Source of the DNA: Pyrinomonadaceae bacterium
GTDB lineage: Bacteria; Acidobacteriota; Blastocatellia; Pyrinomonadales; Pyrinomonadaceae
Length of the DNA stretch: 64,000 nucleotides
Assembly (NCBI GenBank): GCA_026129865.1
Contig: JAHCHG010000001.1
Span: 682,001-746,000 of the forward strand
Reading direction: 5' to 3'
Position numbers and translations under genes: made by a program. Below, in pieces: positions 36,042 to 44,767 of this stretch. Numbering within the stretch: position 1 is the stretch's first letter; each line of letters begins with the position of its first letter. The notes under the pieces are model-generated. The model saw nothing but the letters and a program-made list of their open reading frames with translations. It did not search any database and was not told the origin of the DNA.

Positions 36042-36383
36042 ATGAAAAAGAAAATAGCTATTTTTGCTGCAGCATTTATCTTTCTAACTGCATGCGGAAT
36101 GAATTCGGTCACAAAAGAAGAGATCGGTGCGATCAAACCGGGCGACGTCATTTATTACCGTTTCCAAAAAAACGGTAAATCATGGTTTTACGCCGACAAG
36201 ATTACAAGGATCGAAGGCGAAAAGGTCTATTACAACCCCGGAAAAATGGAGGCGAATAAAGGAACTGACGAAAGTCTTAAAGATTTCGATTCAACGCGCG
36301 AACTTTCCATCGAGAAATCCGAACTCGCGAAGTTCGCAGCGGAGCAGGGCGACGATAAAAAGGTCATTATCTGGATAAAATGA
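36042..36383 (+). CDS. Small lipoprotein of unknown function
   Basis: A 113-residue lipoprotein. The signal MKKKIAIFAAAFIFLTAC contains lipobox LTAC. The mature part is charged, has a KPGDVIYYRFQKNGKSWFYADKI segment suggestive of a small beta-barrel (SH3/KOW-like spacing), and is not recognised. AAGGAG lies seven bases upstream of ATG 36042, so this start is firm although the frame extends 26 codons further. It is convergent with the DegP-type gene. Confidence 0.75.
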   Translation: MKKKIAIFAAAFIFLTACGMNSVTKEEIGAIKPGDVIYYRFQKNGKSWFYADKITRIEGEKVYYNPGKMEANKGTDESLKDFDSTRELSIEKSELAKFAAEQGDDKKVIIWIK

Positions 36384-36437
36384 GCCGCTGCAAAATCGAA
36401 AGTTTTTACGGCGGCTCGTTTTCGCGTGAACGAAAAA

Positions 36438-37973
36438 TTACTGGACGGTAAATTGAACGACATTTAACTGTGTCGACCGTCGCAGACGATCGTAGCTGAC
36501 GATATGGAGCACAACGGCATCACCTTTTTTCAACTTACTAACTATTTCCGTAAAACTCTTTAGATCATTTACCGGCTGACGGTTTATCCGTTGAATTAGA
36601 TCGCCTTCGTTAAGCGCGCCGCCGCCGCTCGAACTTTTTACGTCGGCAATAAAACTTGCAGGATTTATCGATTTAACGATCAATCCGCTTTCGCCTTCGA
36701 GTTTGTATGTTTTCGCAACATCGGGCGTCAGCTCGGTCAACGTTAATCCGAACGGCTGAACCGGTTTCGGGGTTTTGTCGAGCGGAAGTATCCGCGGTTC
36801 GACATTGTCTATAATACGGTCGTTCGACGGGCGCTCGGCAAGCGTGATGGATGTGGTTTTCGTTTCAAGCTTTGAACCAGTTTCGCGCAAATATGTGACA
36901 AGCACATCGCGCTCCGGCGCCGTTCCCGCGACTTTATAGATCAAATCCTGCGCATCGGCAACGGTTTGACCGTCAAACGTGAGGATCACGTCGTTTGCCT
37001 TTAATCCTGCACTCGCCGCCGCGCTGTTTTTGTCGCGAATCTCTGTAATGATCGCTCCTTTTGCTTCCGGAAGCCCATAAACCTTTGCAAATTCGCTTTT
37101 CACCGATTCAAGCAAAACGCCCAAATAACCGCGCCGAACCTTGCCGTTCTGCAGTATCTGTCTGTAAACCTCGTTCGCCTCGTTCGAAGGAAGCGCGAAA
37201 CCGATGCCGTTGTAATCCCCGGTCGAAGTCGCTATCTGCGAGTTAACACCGATCACCTCGCCTCTCATATTTACAAGCGGTCCGCCCGAATTTCCCCGGT
37301 TGATCGCCGCATCGGTTTGAATAAATTTTTGAAATGTATTTCCCGCCGGAGTTTCCCTATTCGTCTGAGAAATAATGCCCGCAGTAACAGTTTTCGAAAG
37401 TCCAAACGGCGAACCGATCGCCAAAACCCAATCACCGATCCGTGCCTGATCTGAATTTCCCAGCCTTAAAAAAGGCAATTCGTAACCGGCATCGATCTTC
37501 AAAACCGCGATGTCGGTTTCTTCGTCCGTTCCGACAACTTTTGCGACGAATTCTTCGCCCGACGGCAGACTGACAGAGATCTTTGCCGCATCCTCGATAA
37601 CGTGAAAATTAGTTAAAATATGACCTGCACTGTCGACAAGAAAACCGCTTCCGACTGCGTATGAAGGTCGCCGCGGCATCTGCCGTTTGAAGAAATCCAG
37701 AATATCGTCCGAATCGACGCTGCCGCCGCCTTTTACCTGAATGTCCGGAATCCGACCTTTTGTTTCAATATTGACCACTGCCGATTCAACACGCTTTGAA
37801 ACTTCTGCAAATGACGCGGATAATTTTTCAGGCGAGATTGCCGGATCGCCGACGATCTGCGCTTCGATGCCCGACCCTGAAACGACCAGTGTCAGCGCAA
37901 TCAAAAAAATGCGTGTTAACCTGATCGTAAAGATATCGGTGAATGTTCCGGTCGTTTGCTTTCGAATTTTCAT
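36438..37973 (-). CDS. Do/DegP-type (HtrA) periplasmic serine protease with two PDZ domains
   Basis: A 511-residue HtrA-family protein. A signal peptide or anchor (about 18-38) precedes a trypsin-like domain with catalytic His in TNFHVIEDA, Asp in ETDIAVLKI and Ser in NRGNSGGPL. Two PDZ domains follow (GYLGVLLESV and the C-terminal GLIVKSINPASF regions). It combines protease and chaperone activity against misfolded envelope proteins. GGAGG five bases before the ATG makes the start secure. A single-gene unit, between divergent or convergent unrelated genes. Confidence 0.94.
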   Translation of the reverse strand: MKIRKQTTGTFTDIFTIRLTRIFLIALTLVVSGSGIEAQIVGDPAISPEKLSASFAEVSKRVESAVVNIETKGRIPDIQVKGGGSVDSDDILDFFKRQMPRRPSYAVGSGFLVDSAGHILTNFHVIEDAAKISVSLPSGEEFVAKVVGTDEETDIAVLKIDAGYELPFLRLGNSDQARIGDWVLAIGSPFGLSKTVTAGIISQTNRETPAGNTFQKFIQTDAAINRGNSGGPLVNMRGEVIGVNSQIATSTGDYNGIGFALPSNEANEVYRQILQNGKVRRGYLGVLLESVKSEFAKVYGLPEAKGAIITEIRDKNSAAASAGLKANDVILTFDGQTVADAQDLIYKVAGTAPERDVLVTYLRETGSKLETKTTSITLAERPSNDRIIDNVEPRILPLDKTPKPVQPFGLTLTELTPDVAKTYKLEGESGLIVKSINPASFIADVKSSSGGGALNEGDLIQRINRQPVNDLKSFTEIVSKLKKGDAVVLHIVSYDRLRRSTQLNVVQFTVQ

Positions 37974-38069
37974 AAAAACCTCCGTCTAAAAACGCGCAGC
38001 GGCGGGTAAAAAAGTGACATTTGAAAGTATAAAGTCTTGAAAAACCGCTGACAAGTAATTTTTAAAATT

Positions 38070-39044
38070 TCAACGGTTGATCGCCGGACCGTTTCGCAGC
38101 AAAACCTTCATCGCCCCTTTCGCCGCCGCCGCTTCCATCGCGGCAACGCCGTGCGAGAGATCATATTCCGAATCGATCAGATCCGACGGGTCGATCGATC
38201 GATCCTCGAGCAATTTAATTGCAGGTTCGAACCTTCCGCACCGCGAACCGACGACCGTTATCTCATCGACGACAACCCGCCACATTTCCGGTTTCGCATC
38301 GGCTTTGAAAGTGGATTTAAGAACAAGTTTACCGCGCGGTCTAATTATATCGAGTGCGAGTCCGAAACCCGATTCCGACCCGCTGGCTTCGACAACCACG
38401 TCAAATTTCCGCCGGAACTTTTTCGCATCCGTTAGCAAAACAGGTTCAATATTGCCGGCGCCAGCGCGATCGAGTTTTGCCCGATGTTTCCCGATCAGCA
38501 CAAGCCTTTCGCATTTCAACGCCAGAACTCGCGCGCATAAAATTCCGAGTTTTCCATCGCCGATTACGGCAACACGCGTGTTCTGAGCAATTTCAACCTG
38601 TTCCGTAATTGCGTTTGCTGCCGCTAACGGTTCGACAAAAACCGCTTGTTCGTCCGTTATCGAGTTCGGAACGACTAGTAAATTTTCCGCCGGAAGCGAT
38701 AAAAATTCGGCGTGTGCGCCGTCGCGACCGATTATTCCTAAAACCGTTCGATTCAAACAATGCCTCGCGTCGTTGCCTCTGCATCGGTCGCATTTGCCGC
38801 AACCCGCGTTAATTTCGCCGACGACGCGTTTACCGATCAATTTTTCGGCGCCGGGTGCTTTTTCTACGACGCCGACGAATTCATGACCGATGATCCCTTC
38901 GAAACCGGCATATCCGCGAACGATCTCGAGGTCCGTATTGCAGATTCCGGAAGTTGTAACCTTAACCAGAACTTCGTCGGCGATCTGCGGAATTTTCGCT
39001 TCGGCGAGGAAAAGTCGACCGTTTTCAAATTTCAGAGCTTTCAT
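38070..39044 (-). CDS. Zinc-dependent alcohol dehydrogenase-like (MDR) oxidoreductase
   Basis: A 324-residue medium-chain dehydrogenase. The catalytic zinc ligands are in SGICNTDLEI and GHEFVGVV; the structural zinc loop CGKCDRCRGNDARHC is complete; the cofactor site is AVIGDGKLGILCAR. The substrate is likely an alcohol or polyol, with threonine/sorbitol dehydrogenases as relatives. It is slightly shorter than the usual 340-350. Its start overlaps the upstream acetyltransferase gene by 20 bases, so the pair is co-transcribed and probably coupled. Confidence 0.88.
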   Translation of the reverse strand: MKALKFENGRLFLAEAKIPQIADEVLVKVTTSGICNTDLEIVRGYAGFEGIIGHEFVGVVEKAPGAEKLIGKRVVGEINAGCGKCDRCRGNDARHCLNRTVLGIIGRDGAHAEFLSLPAENLLVVPNSITDEQAVFVEPLAAANAITEQVEIAQNTRVAVIGDGKLGILCARVLALKCERLVLIGKHRAKLDRAGAGNIEPVLLTDAKKFRRKFDVVVEASGSESGFGLALDIIRPRGKLVLKSTFKADAKPEMWRVVVDEITVVGSRCGRFEPAIKLLEDRSIDPSDLIDSEYDLSHGVAAMEAAAAKGAMKVLLRNGPAINR

Positions 39045-39591
39045 TTGTTAATTTAAGGGAAAACGCCCGATCGCAGCGCGGCGAATGAAGGTCGTCTGCC
39101 GGTTCGAACCCGAATTTGGTATAAAGCCCGATCGCTTCTTTCAAAACGCTTGCCGTTTCAAGCGTTATTGTCGCGAAACCAAGCTTTGCCGCAGTTTGAA
39201 CCATTCGCCCGAGAGTTGCTTTTCCAAGACCTCGCCCGCGTATCGACGGTGCAAAATACATTTTTCTTAGTTCGACGGTTTTATCGTCGATCGGAAAAAG
39301 TCCTACCGTTCCGACGATCTCGCCGGTTTCGGTTTCCAGCACTTCAAAAACGCCGCCGCGGTTCAAATAATGCGCTTCGATATCGAAGAGGTCTATGTCA
39401 GTTCCCTCAACATCCGGTTTGAGACCATATTCATCGAGAATACCAAAAACCAGCGCTCTGACCATTTCGGCGTCGCCGTTATTGGCAGTTCTAAAACAAA
39501 TCTGGAGATTTTCGTTGTCCAATCTTTTATTTGAAATACCGGCTTTTCCGACGTCGTTCACTCGACGAAAATTAGGAAATCGATCTGGCAA
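39025..39591 (-). CDS. GNAT-family N-acetyltransferase
   Basis: A protein of up to 188 residues with a GNAT core: GGVFEVLETETGEIVGTVGLFP, LRKMYFAPSIRGRGLGKATLGRM containing the acetyl-CoA loop RGRGLGK, and LYTKFGFEPAD. The domain starts near residue 30. The longest start is TTG 39591; TTG at about 39522 is also possible and no strong ribosome-binding site decides. Substrate unknown. The 3' end overlaps the start of the MDR dehydrogenase gene. Confidence 0.82.
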   Translation of the reverse strand: MPDRFPNFRRVNDVGKAGISNKRLDNENLQICFRTANNGDAEMVRALVFGILDEYGLKPDVEGTDIDLFDIEAHYLNRGGVFEVLETETGEIVGTVGLFPIDDKTVELRKMYFAPSIRGRGLGKATLGRMVQTAAKLGFATITLETASVLKEAIGLYTKFGFEPADDLHSPRCDRAFSLKLTNESSEI

Positions 39592-39679
39592 GACCGGCGT
39601 ACTTCGCAGTCCAAATTTACATTTCCGGAAACACTATCTATACTTCTAATTTAAAAAACGTCAGTAGGACTTAATATAA

Positions 39680-40306
39680 ATGAATTTCAAACAATATCCA
39701 AAAATCACACTCTTCCTTGTTACAATTTGCGCTTTTTCGATCTTTTCTGCGTGTAAAAAGAGCGATTCGGCGGTTGAACCCGGTAAGGCTTCTTCGCCGA
39801 CCGAAGCTTATAAAATGCTCTACACAGCGGTAAAAAGTAAGGACACAGACAAAATTAAAAGTATGATGTCCAAAGCAACCGTCGGATTTGCCGAAGGAGT
39901 TGCAGCGCAGCAGAAAAAAGACATTAAAGAAGTGTACGCAAATGGATTTACTGCGACAACGTTTGCCGAAACGATGCCGGAGATCCGCGACGAACGCGTC
40001 AAAGACGAATTTGGAAATGTAGAAGTTTACAACAGCCGCGACAACCGTTGGGAAGATCTCGCATTCGTAAAAGAGGACGGCGGCTGGAAGCTTGCGGTCG
40101 GAGATCTTTTTGCCGGAACGTTTAAATCGCCGGGCAGATCGAAAGCGATGCTTGAGGCGGAAAATTCGAACACTTCGGGTCTGGTGCCGCTCGACCCGAA
40201 TATTAACGGTAATTTTTCCAGCGGAAGTCAACCTTCAAATTCGAACGTTAAAACGATCGAAGTTAAGCCGGAATCGAACAAGGCTGCAGAAGCGCCAAAG
40301 AAATGA
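39680..40306 (+). CDS. Lipoprotein with NTF2/DUF4878-like domain
   Basis: A 208-residue lipoprotein: signal with lipobox FSAC, a linker, then PTEAYKMLYTAVKSKDTDKIKSMM and a strand-rich region ending in WEDLAFVKEDGGWKLAVGDLF. This pattern (helical start followed by 'expression-with-argument' strands ending in GGWK) fits the NTF2-like/DUF4878 families. The C-terminal 60 residues are Ser/Asn/Pro-rich and look disordered. The stop overlaps the next ATG (ATGA). It is first in a run of three plus-strand genes. Confidence 0.75.
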   Translation: MNFKQYPKITLFLVTICAFSIFSACKKSDSAVEPGKASSPTEAYKMLYTAVKSKDTDKIKSMMSKATVGFAEGVAAQQKKDIKEVYANGFTATTFAETMPEIRDERVKDEFGNVEVYNSRDNRWEDLAFVKEDGGWKLAVGDLFAGTFKSPGRSKAMLEAENSNTSGLVPLDPNINGNFSSGSQPSNSNVKTIEVKPESNKAAEAPKK

Positions 40307-40635
40307 TCACAGAACAAACTGTTCGCGAAATTATCGCTCAATATACGAAACACGGCTGGAATTTACGCCGTGTTTTGCTTTTGCCGGAAACGTATGATGA
40401 GTTCGCCGCATCCTTGTCAGCGCAGTTCGAAGATGTCGAGTTCTCAACATCCGAAGTCGATGCCGCGTGGTTTTCGCGCACGTCAAAAAAAGATCGCGTC
40501 GCGTGGGAGATTCGTCATTTGAGAGAAAATCCATTTGCGCTTATCGAAACTTTCGATGAATCCATCGATCCCGACGAACTATCTGACTCGCTGCATGAAA
40601 TGGAATCAAAACTTATCGAAAGGCTATTGAAATAA
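40303..40635 (+). CDS. Conserved-looking hypothetical protein, 110 residues
   Basis: Not recognised. It is soluble, acidic at the C-terminus and has alternating strand/helix character (WNLRRVLLLPETYDEFAASLSAQF). There is no signal peptide or transmembrane segment. The ATG overlaps the upstream lipoprotein stop by four bases, which supports it as a translated gene. No function is proposed. Confidence 0.7.
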   Translation: MITEQTVREIIAQYTKHGWNLRRVLLLPETYDEFAASLSAQFEDVEFSTSEVDAAWFSRTSKKDRVAWEIRHLRENPFALIETFDESIDPDELSDSLHEMESKLIERLLK

Positions 40636-40693
40636 TTCTGAAAAAATTGGAATTTACAATTCTTTTGAATTGTTGCAAACTATCGGTATTGAA

Positions 40694-41308
40694 ATGACGA
40701 TCAAAAATTTCGGCGCGCGGGTTGAGAGTGTTTGGGAAGGCTTGCGACCGATGACAAAAAAAATGCTGGTCGGCGCTATGCAGTCAAACGCAGAAAAATC
40801 CCCCGCGCCGGTGCAGAAATTCTCTTACGATACCCATGCCGATTGGGAATTGAGCCGGCTTCTTTCCGCGCTTGATGAACAGTCCGGCACACCTGACGTC
40901 GCGGGAAATCTTGAAAAATCAAACGAGATCAAGCAGCTTGCAGAGACTTGTGCAGATGTTTTGCGTTCGAAGACCGAATCTGCCGAGGTTTTCATACAAT
41001 TGATGAACCGCGCGCTCAAAAAAGCCGATTACAATATGATCGACAAACTCGGCGATATTTTGGCAGCGCGTTTCAGCGTCGGCGAGATCGCAGAGATCGT
41101 TCGTCAAACGAAAGTTCCGCATATTTGTGCAATTGCTTTTGAAACTTTGGCGATGAAACCGGTTAAGTCGATCATGTCGCTGCTTGAAGATCCGATCTAC
41201 GCAGAAATTGCGCGAACCACGCTTGAGCAGCAGGCATACGACTTTGAGATAGAAGAAGCCCAGCGAATTTTAGAAGAATTTGATTGGGACGATTTTGACG
41301 AAGATTAA
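40694..41308 (+). CDS. Hypothetical helical protein, about 204 residues
   Basis: Not recognised. It is predicted almost entirely helical by residue pattern, with a very acidic C-terminus (FDWDDFDED) and a repeat-like spacing that could suit an armadillo/HEAT-type solenoid. ATG 40694 (MTIKNFGARVES) is preferred to the TTG at 40670 because the following residues look like a normal start. It follows the 110-residue gene by 58 bases and is ended by a terminator. Confidence 0.7.
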   Translation: MTIKNFGARVESVWEGLRPMTKKMLVGAMQSNAEKSPAPVQKFSYDTHADWELSRLLSALDEQSGTPDVAGNLEKSNEIKQLAETCADVLRSKTESAEVFIQLMNRALKKADYNMIDKLGDILAARFSVGEIAEIVRQTKVPHICAIAFETLAMKPVKSIMSLLEDPIYAEIARTTLEQQAYDFEIEEAQRILEEFDWDDFDED

Positions 41309-41334
41309 ATTTAACCCGAGTTTTAAAATTAAAA

Positions 41335-41370
41335 AAGCTGCGCGACCGGATAAGGATCGCGCCGCTTCTT
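41335..41370. terminator. Bidirectional terminator between convergent genes
   Basis: AAGC-x-GCGCGA (41336-41345) pairs with TCGCGC-x-GCTT (41357-41367) around one mismatch, with A-rich and T-rich flanks. It serves both the helical-protein gene (+) and the M48 gene (-). Confidence 0.75.
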
Positions 41371-41374
41371 AATT

Positions 41375-42358
41375 TTACTTTTTCATCAGATCTGCATATT
41401 GACCGCTGTCGACCCATTTCAAGATCTCCGAAACACGCCAGATCGGGAACGGGTGCGAAAGTCCCGCGTTAATGATGTCAGCCCAGAACTTATCAAGCTT
41501 TTTCTCATCATAATTTTTCTGAAACTCACGTGCCTGCTCGAGAAAAAGATCATAATCGATCTTCGAAGCGAGCGTTCCGCCGGCAAGTTTCATCATGGTT
41601 TTTCCGATCACATGCGGATCTTGCGTAACCAGCAATGCCGCGCGGTCGCAGGAAAGTTCAGCCCGGCGCATCCATGCGAGAAGCGCTCCGCGCATTGACG
41701 CCGTCAAAAGTTCCTTAATGATTCCCGCGATCGGAAGCGACGCCAGCGGAATTGTCGCAACCGCAAGGATCAACTGTGCCGCGGTCAAATAAAGAACGTG
41801 TTCTGCATGAATATGTCCAACTTCATGGGCGATCACTGCCAGAATTTCTTCCTCATTCAATCGTTCGATCAAGCCTGAATGAAGCACGATGATCGGATTA
41901 TCGACGCCGCCCGTGAATGCGTTGACGATCGGGTTTTGCTGAATATAAAGATCGGGCATGTCGACGCCGAGCGTCGTACACGCGATCTGAAGTTTCGCGT
42001 GCAGGTCGGGACATTGTTTCGGCGTAACCTTAACGGCGCTTGCCATAAAGGTTACACGGATCGCAGATTCGCCCGTAACTTTCAAAAGCTGCCTAAGCGC
42101 GGTATCGATTCCCGGAATCGCGCGAAGTGCGGCAAGGGCTTTGCTGTCAGAAGGATGAACGTATTCATGCTTTCCGAGATCGGCAAATTTCTTGTGAAAT
42201 TCGTTTGAAAGCGCCAATTTACAGCGCCCGCATTTTGCCTCGCCGTTCTTATAACCTTCGCGGACGGTATTTTTCTGCCCGCAATATCGGCAGCGGACGA
42301 AAAGCGTTTTCGCAACTGCATTAGATTCGCCTTTCGGTTCTGATTTTTTTCTCGCCAT
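41375..42358 (-). CDS. M48-family zinc metallopeptidase with N-terminal zinc ribbon
   Basis: A 327-residue HtpX-like peptidase. Near the N-terminus, CRYCGQ and CGRC form a zinc ribbon, not usual for HtpX. The catalytic motif is IAHEVGHIHAEH, with the third ligand glutamate in RRAELSCDRAA. A hydrophobic region (about residues 190-215) after the HExxH may insert in the membrane. It probably degrades damaged membrane proteins, as HtpX does. No typical HtpX N-terminal membrane segments are present, so it is a variant. Single-gene unit. Confidence 0.88.
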   Translation of the reverse strand: MARKKSEPKGESNAVAKTLFVRCRYCGQKNTVREGYKNGEAKCGRCKLALSNEFHKKFADLGKHEYVHPSDSKALAALRAIPGIDTALRQLLKVTGESAIRVTFMASAVKVTPKQCPDLHAKLQIACTTLGVDMPDLYIQQNPIVNAFTGGVDNPIIVLHSGLIERLNEEEILAVIAHEVGHIHAEHVLYLTAAQLILAVATIPLASLPIAGIIKELLTASMRGALLAWMRRAELSCDRAALLVTQDPHVIGKTMMKLAGGTLASKIDYDLFLEQAREFQKNYDEKKLDKFWADIINAGLSHPFPIWRVSEILKWVDSGQYADLMKK

Positions 42359-42455
42359 ATGGTTTAAGTTTAGTTTACTACTCCGAATTTATTCAAACGT
42401 TAAGAATTCATAAACGATTTTGATGCGGGATTGTTTAATAATTTACTTCGAGAGT

Positions 42456-43649
42456 TTATTGCGCCGGATTCAATCGTACAACCGTTTCGACATGATGGGT
42501 TTGAGGAAAAAGATCGATGACCGTTATCGAACCGATGCTGTAACCGCCGTTTACCAGCGCCGCCAGGTCGCGCGCAAGGATCGACGGTTCGCAGGAAACG
42601 TATGAGATCTCGTTCGGGCGAATCGCGAGAAGTCTTTCGATAACGCCTTTCTCGGTTCCGGCTCGCGGCGGATCGAGCAGTGCAAAATCGATTTCGGCGC
42701 CGCTTTCGGCAACTTCTGACAAAAAGTCCAGCGTCCCGGCACGAACGAAAGAAACATTTTCAATCCCGGCACTTTCAGCATTTAGTTCAGCAAAATCAAC
42801 TGCCCGGTCATATGCTTCGACACCTTCAACACGACCGAATTTTTTAGCAAGCTGAAGCGTAAAAAGTCCGACGCCGCAGTAAAGATCGATCGCGGCATCG
42901 CCCGCGGCGCCGGAGATCGCGGTTTCGATCAGTTTATCGACCAGAAACGGATTGCCTTGAAAAAATATATTCGCTGCGTATTTATAATTCGATTCGTTCG
43001 TTCGATGGGTGATTTCCAGCGTCGGTTCCAATATTTCATCGGAAAAGATCGAGGTTTGACCGGATGCCGACGCGGCTTCGATATCTACGATCTCGGCGGT
43101 TAGCGATTTCCAATCGATCGCGCCGCGAAGATCTTTTAACGTTTGTTCAAGTTCGGGAAGCAGGATCGGGCATTCTTCGACATCTATCACGCGGTGCGAA
43201 TTTCTTTCAAAATATCCGAATCTCTGTCTAATCGTATCCAGATGCCATTGCGCCCGGGAACGATAATGAAACGGTTCCGGACTTGAAATTGTCTCAATCT
43301 CGCCGGCGAACTTGATCCTGCCGATCCGTGAAAGACAATCGCGGACGATTCCGACTTTAGCCGGGAGCTGCGTTTCATAGGGCATCTGCTGAAAATTGCA
43401 TCCGCCGCAGCGCCCGAAATATGGGCACGGCGGCTCGATCCGTTCGTTGGACGGTTCAATTATCTCGACGATCTCGGCAAATGCCGATTTCCCTTTCAGC
43501 TGGTAAATTTTGACTTTTAAACGGTCGCCTGCAACCGAAAGCGGCACGAAAACAGTTAGATTTTCGGCAAACCCGAGCCCGTAGCCGTTCGGCACGATCT
43601 TTTCGATCGAAACGTCCAAAGTCTCGCCGTTTTTATATTTTTTGCCCAA
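42456..43649 (-). CDS. rlmD: 23S rRNA (uracil-C5)-methyltransferase, RlmD/TrmA family
   Basis: A 397-residue RNA m5U methyltransferase. A TRAM-like N-terminus (LDVSIEKIVPNGYGLGF) precedes the iron-sulphur cysteines in CPYFGRCGGCNFQQ, then the SAM motifs DLYCGVGLFTL and LLDPPRAG, and the catalytic cysteine in YVSCEPSILARD. The cluster indicates the RlmD/RlmC type; which uridine is modified cannot be read. It starts with TTG 43649 preceded by AAGGA nine bases upstream. The gene lies 12 bases after the upstream hypothetical gene, so they are likely co-transcribed. Confidence 0.9.
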   Translation of the reverse strand: MGKKYKNGETLDVSIEKIVPNGYGLGFAENLTVFVPLSVAGDRLKVKIYQLKGKSAFAEIVEIIEPSNERIEPPCPYFGRCGGCNFQQMPYETQLPAKVGIVRDCLSRIGRIKFAGEIETISSPEPFHYRSRAQWHLDTIRQRFGYFERNSHRVIDVEECPILLPELEQTLKDLRGAIDWKSLTAEIVDIEAASASGQTSIFSDEILEPTLEITHRTNESNYKYAANIFFQGNPFLVDKLIETAISGAAGDAAIDLYCGVGLFTLQLAKKFGRVEGVEAYDRAVDFAELNAESAGIENVSFVRAGTLDFLSEVAESGAEIDFALLDPPRAGTEKGVIERLLAIRPNEISYVSCEPSILARDLAALVNGGYSIGSITVIDLFPQTHHVETVVRLNPAQ

Positions 43650-43661
43650 CTTTTTTGATCC

Positions 43662-44327
43662 TTAAAGGTGAAAAAGACTGAAACGCGGAACTCCCGTTTT
43701 TTCGCGAAGCTTTTTTGTCAGCATCAGATCAAATGTCTTTTGATATGACGCCGCGTCCATTTTCCGTTTATATTCCGCCATCGAAATTTCCAGGTCGCGA
43801 AGCATTGAATCATCTGCCGCAGCCGACCGTAATTTTTCATCGACTTGTTCGTCGAGTTTCTCGAGCTTGAGTTCGAGCGCCTCGCCCGTTTCGCCGCTCT
43901 CGATCAGAAGTTCGAGCTTTCTAGCTATCTTTTCAAAACTTCTATCTACTTTTGCGGCAATTTTTGCCGTTGTCGATCTAAATTCCGCCAATACCTTTGA
44001 AAGATGCTCGGAAACGTCGCTTTCTCGCGCCGACTCGCTCAGATCTTCGGCATCGGTCGCTTTTCCGACCTGCGCAGCAAGCCATTCCGCATATCGGGCT
44101 TCGACCTCGTCTTTGCAATACGACAGAGATTTTATCGCACGTTTCGTCGTTTTTTTGTCATATGCATCGAAAACATCTTCAATGCTCTGCAGAATGATAT
44201 GAAGCGGAATCTCGTTTTTCTGCCACGATTCGATCAATGTCCAATCGACCGGACTTAAAAGCAGATTTCGCCCGCGCCGGCGTATGAACGCCGCTTCAAT
44301 TTCGGAAAAATAGTTAAAGTAATTCAA
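43662..44327 (-). CDS. Hypothetical helical/coiled-coil protein, 221 residues
   Basis: Not recognised. The first 60 residues (NYFNYFSEIEAAFIRRRGRN and IESWQKNEIPLHIILQSI) look like a small conserved helical domain; residues 100-200 are coiled-coil-like. The only starts are a TTG at 44327 and internal methionines; no strong ribosome-binding site. It sits between the 85-residue gene and rlmD in a tight minus-strand run, which supports it as a gene. Confidence 0.7.
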   Translation of the reverse strand: MNYFNYFSEIEAAFIRRRGRNLLLSPVDWTLIESWQKNEIPLHIILQSIEDVFDAYDKKTTKRAIKSLSYCKDEVEARYAEWLAAQVGKATDAEDLSESARESDVSEHLSKVLAEFRSTTAKIAAKVDRSFEKIARKLELLIESGETGEALELKLEKLDEQVDEKLRSAAADDSMLRDLEISMAEYKRKMDAASYQKTFDLMLTKKLREKTGVPRFSLFHL

Positions 44328-44347
44328 GGTCGGATCGAAGGATCAGT

Positions 44348-44605
44348 TCAGAATTTTATCTTCATCCGGCGAAGCGTGCGGAGATCTTCGTCGGTCAGAT
44401 CAAGCTCAATTTCGTCGTGAAAATCCTCTTCGCCGTCTTCAATTTCCTGCAGACCGATCTCGAGTTTCAAGATCAAATTTGGCTCGTAACCCAGATTTCT
44501 CAGGACTTCTATTGCATCCGCGACCCTGTCGGAATTTTCGATCGCCTTATTGATCGATTCTCCAAGTTCGCGAACTGCTAATTTTGCGTTGGCGTCGAGT
44601 TCCAT
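44348..44605 (-). CDS. Hypothetical acidic protein, 85 residues
   Basis: Not recognised. A short soluble protein, helical by pattern and rich in Asp/Glu in its second half (EIEDGEEDFHDEIELDLTDEDL). GAGAGAA lies just before ATG 44605. It is the first gene of a three-gene minus-strand run with the 221-residue protein and rlmD. Confidence 0.7.
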   Translation of the reverse strand: MELDANAKLAVRELGESINKAIENSDRVADAIEVLRNLGYEPNLILKLEIGLQEIEDGEEDFHDEIELDLTDEDLRTLRRMKIKF

Positions 44606-44767
44606 TTCTCTCTTTGAATGCTACGCGACGCCCGAAAAACTTTCAAGTTCCGGAAATAGTCTGCCAAGATCAGAAAATTTCAGCTTTTTTTCGCTTGCCA
44701 ATTTCAAATCGAACCGCGTATGCGATAATTTTAGTTACTTACATCGGCAATTAGCTTATAAACAATT

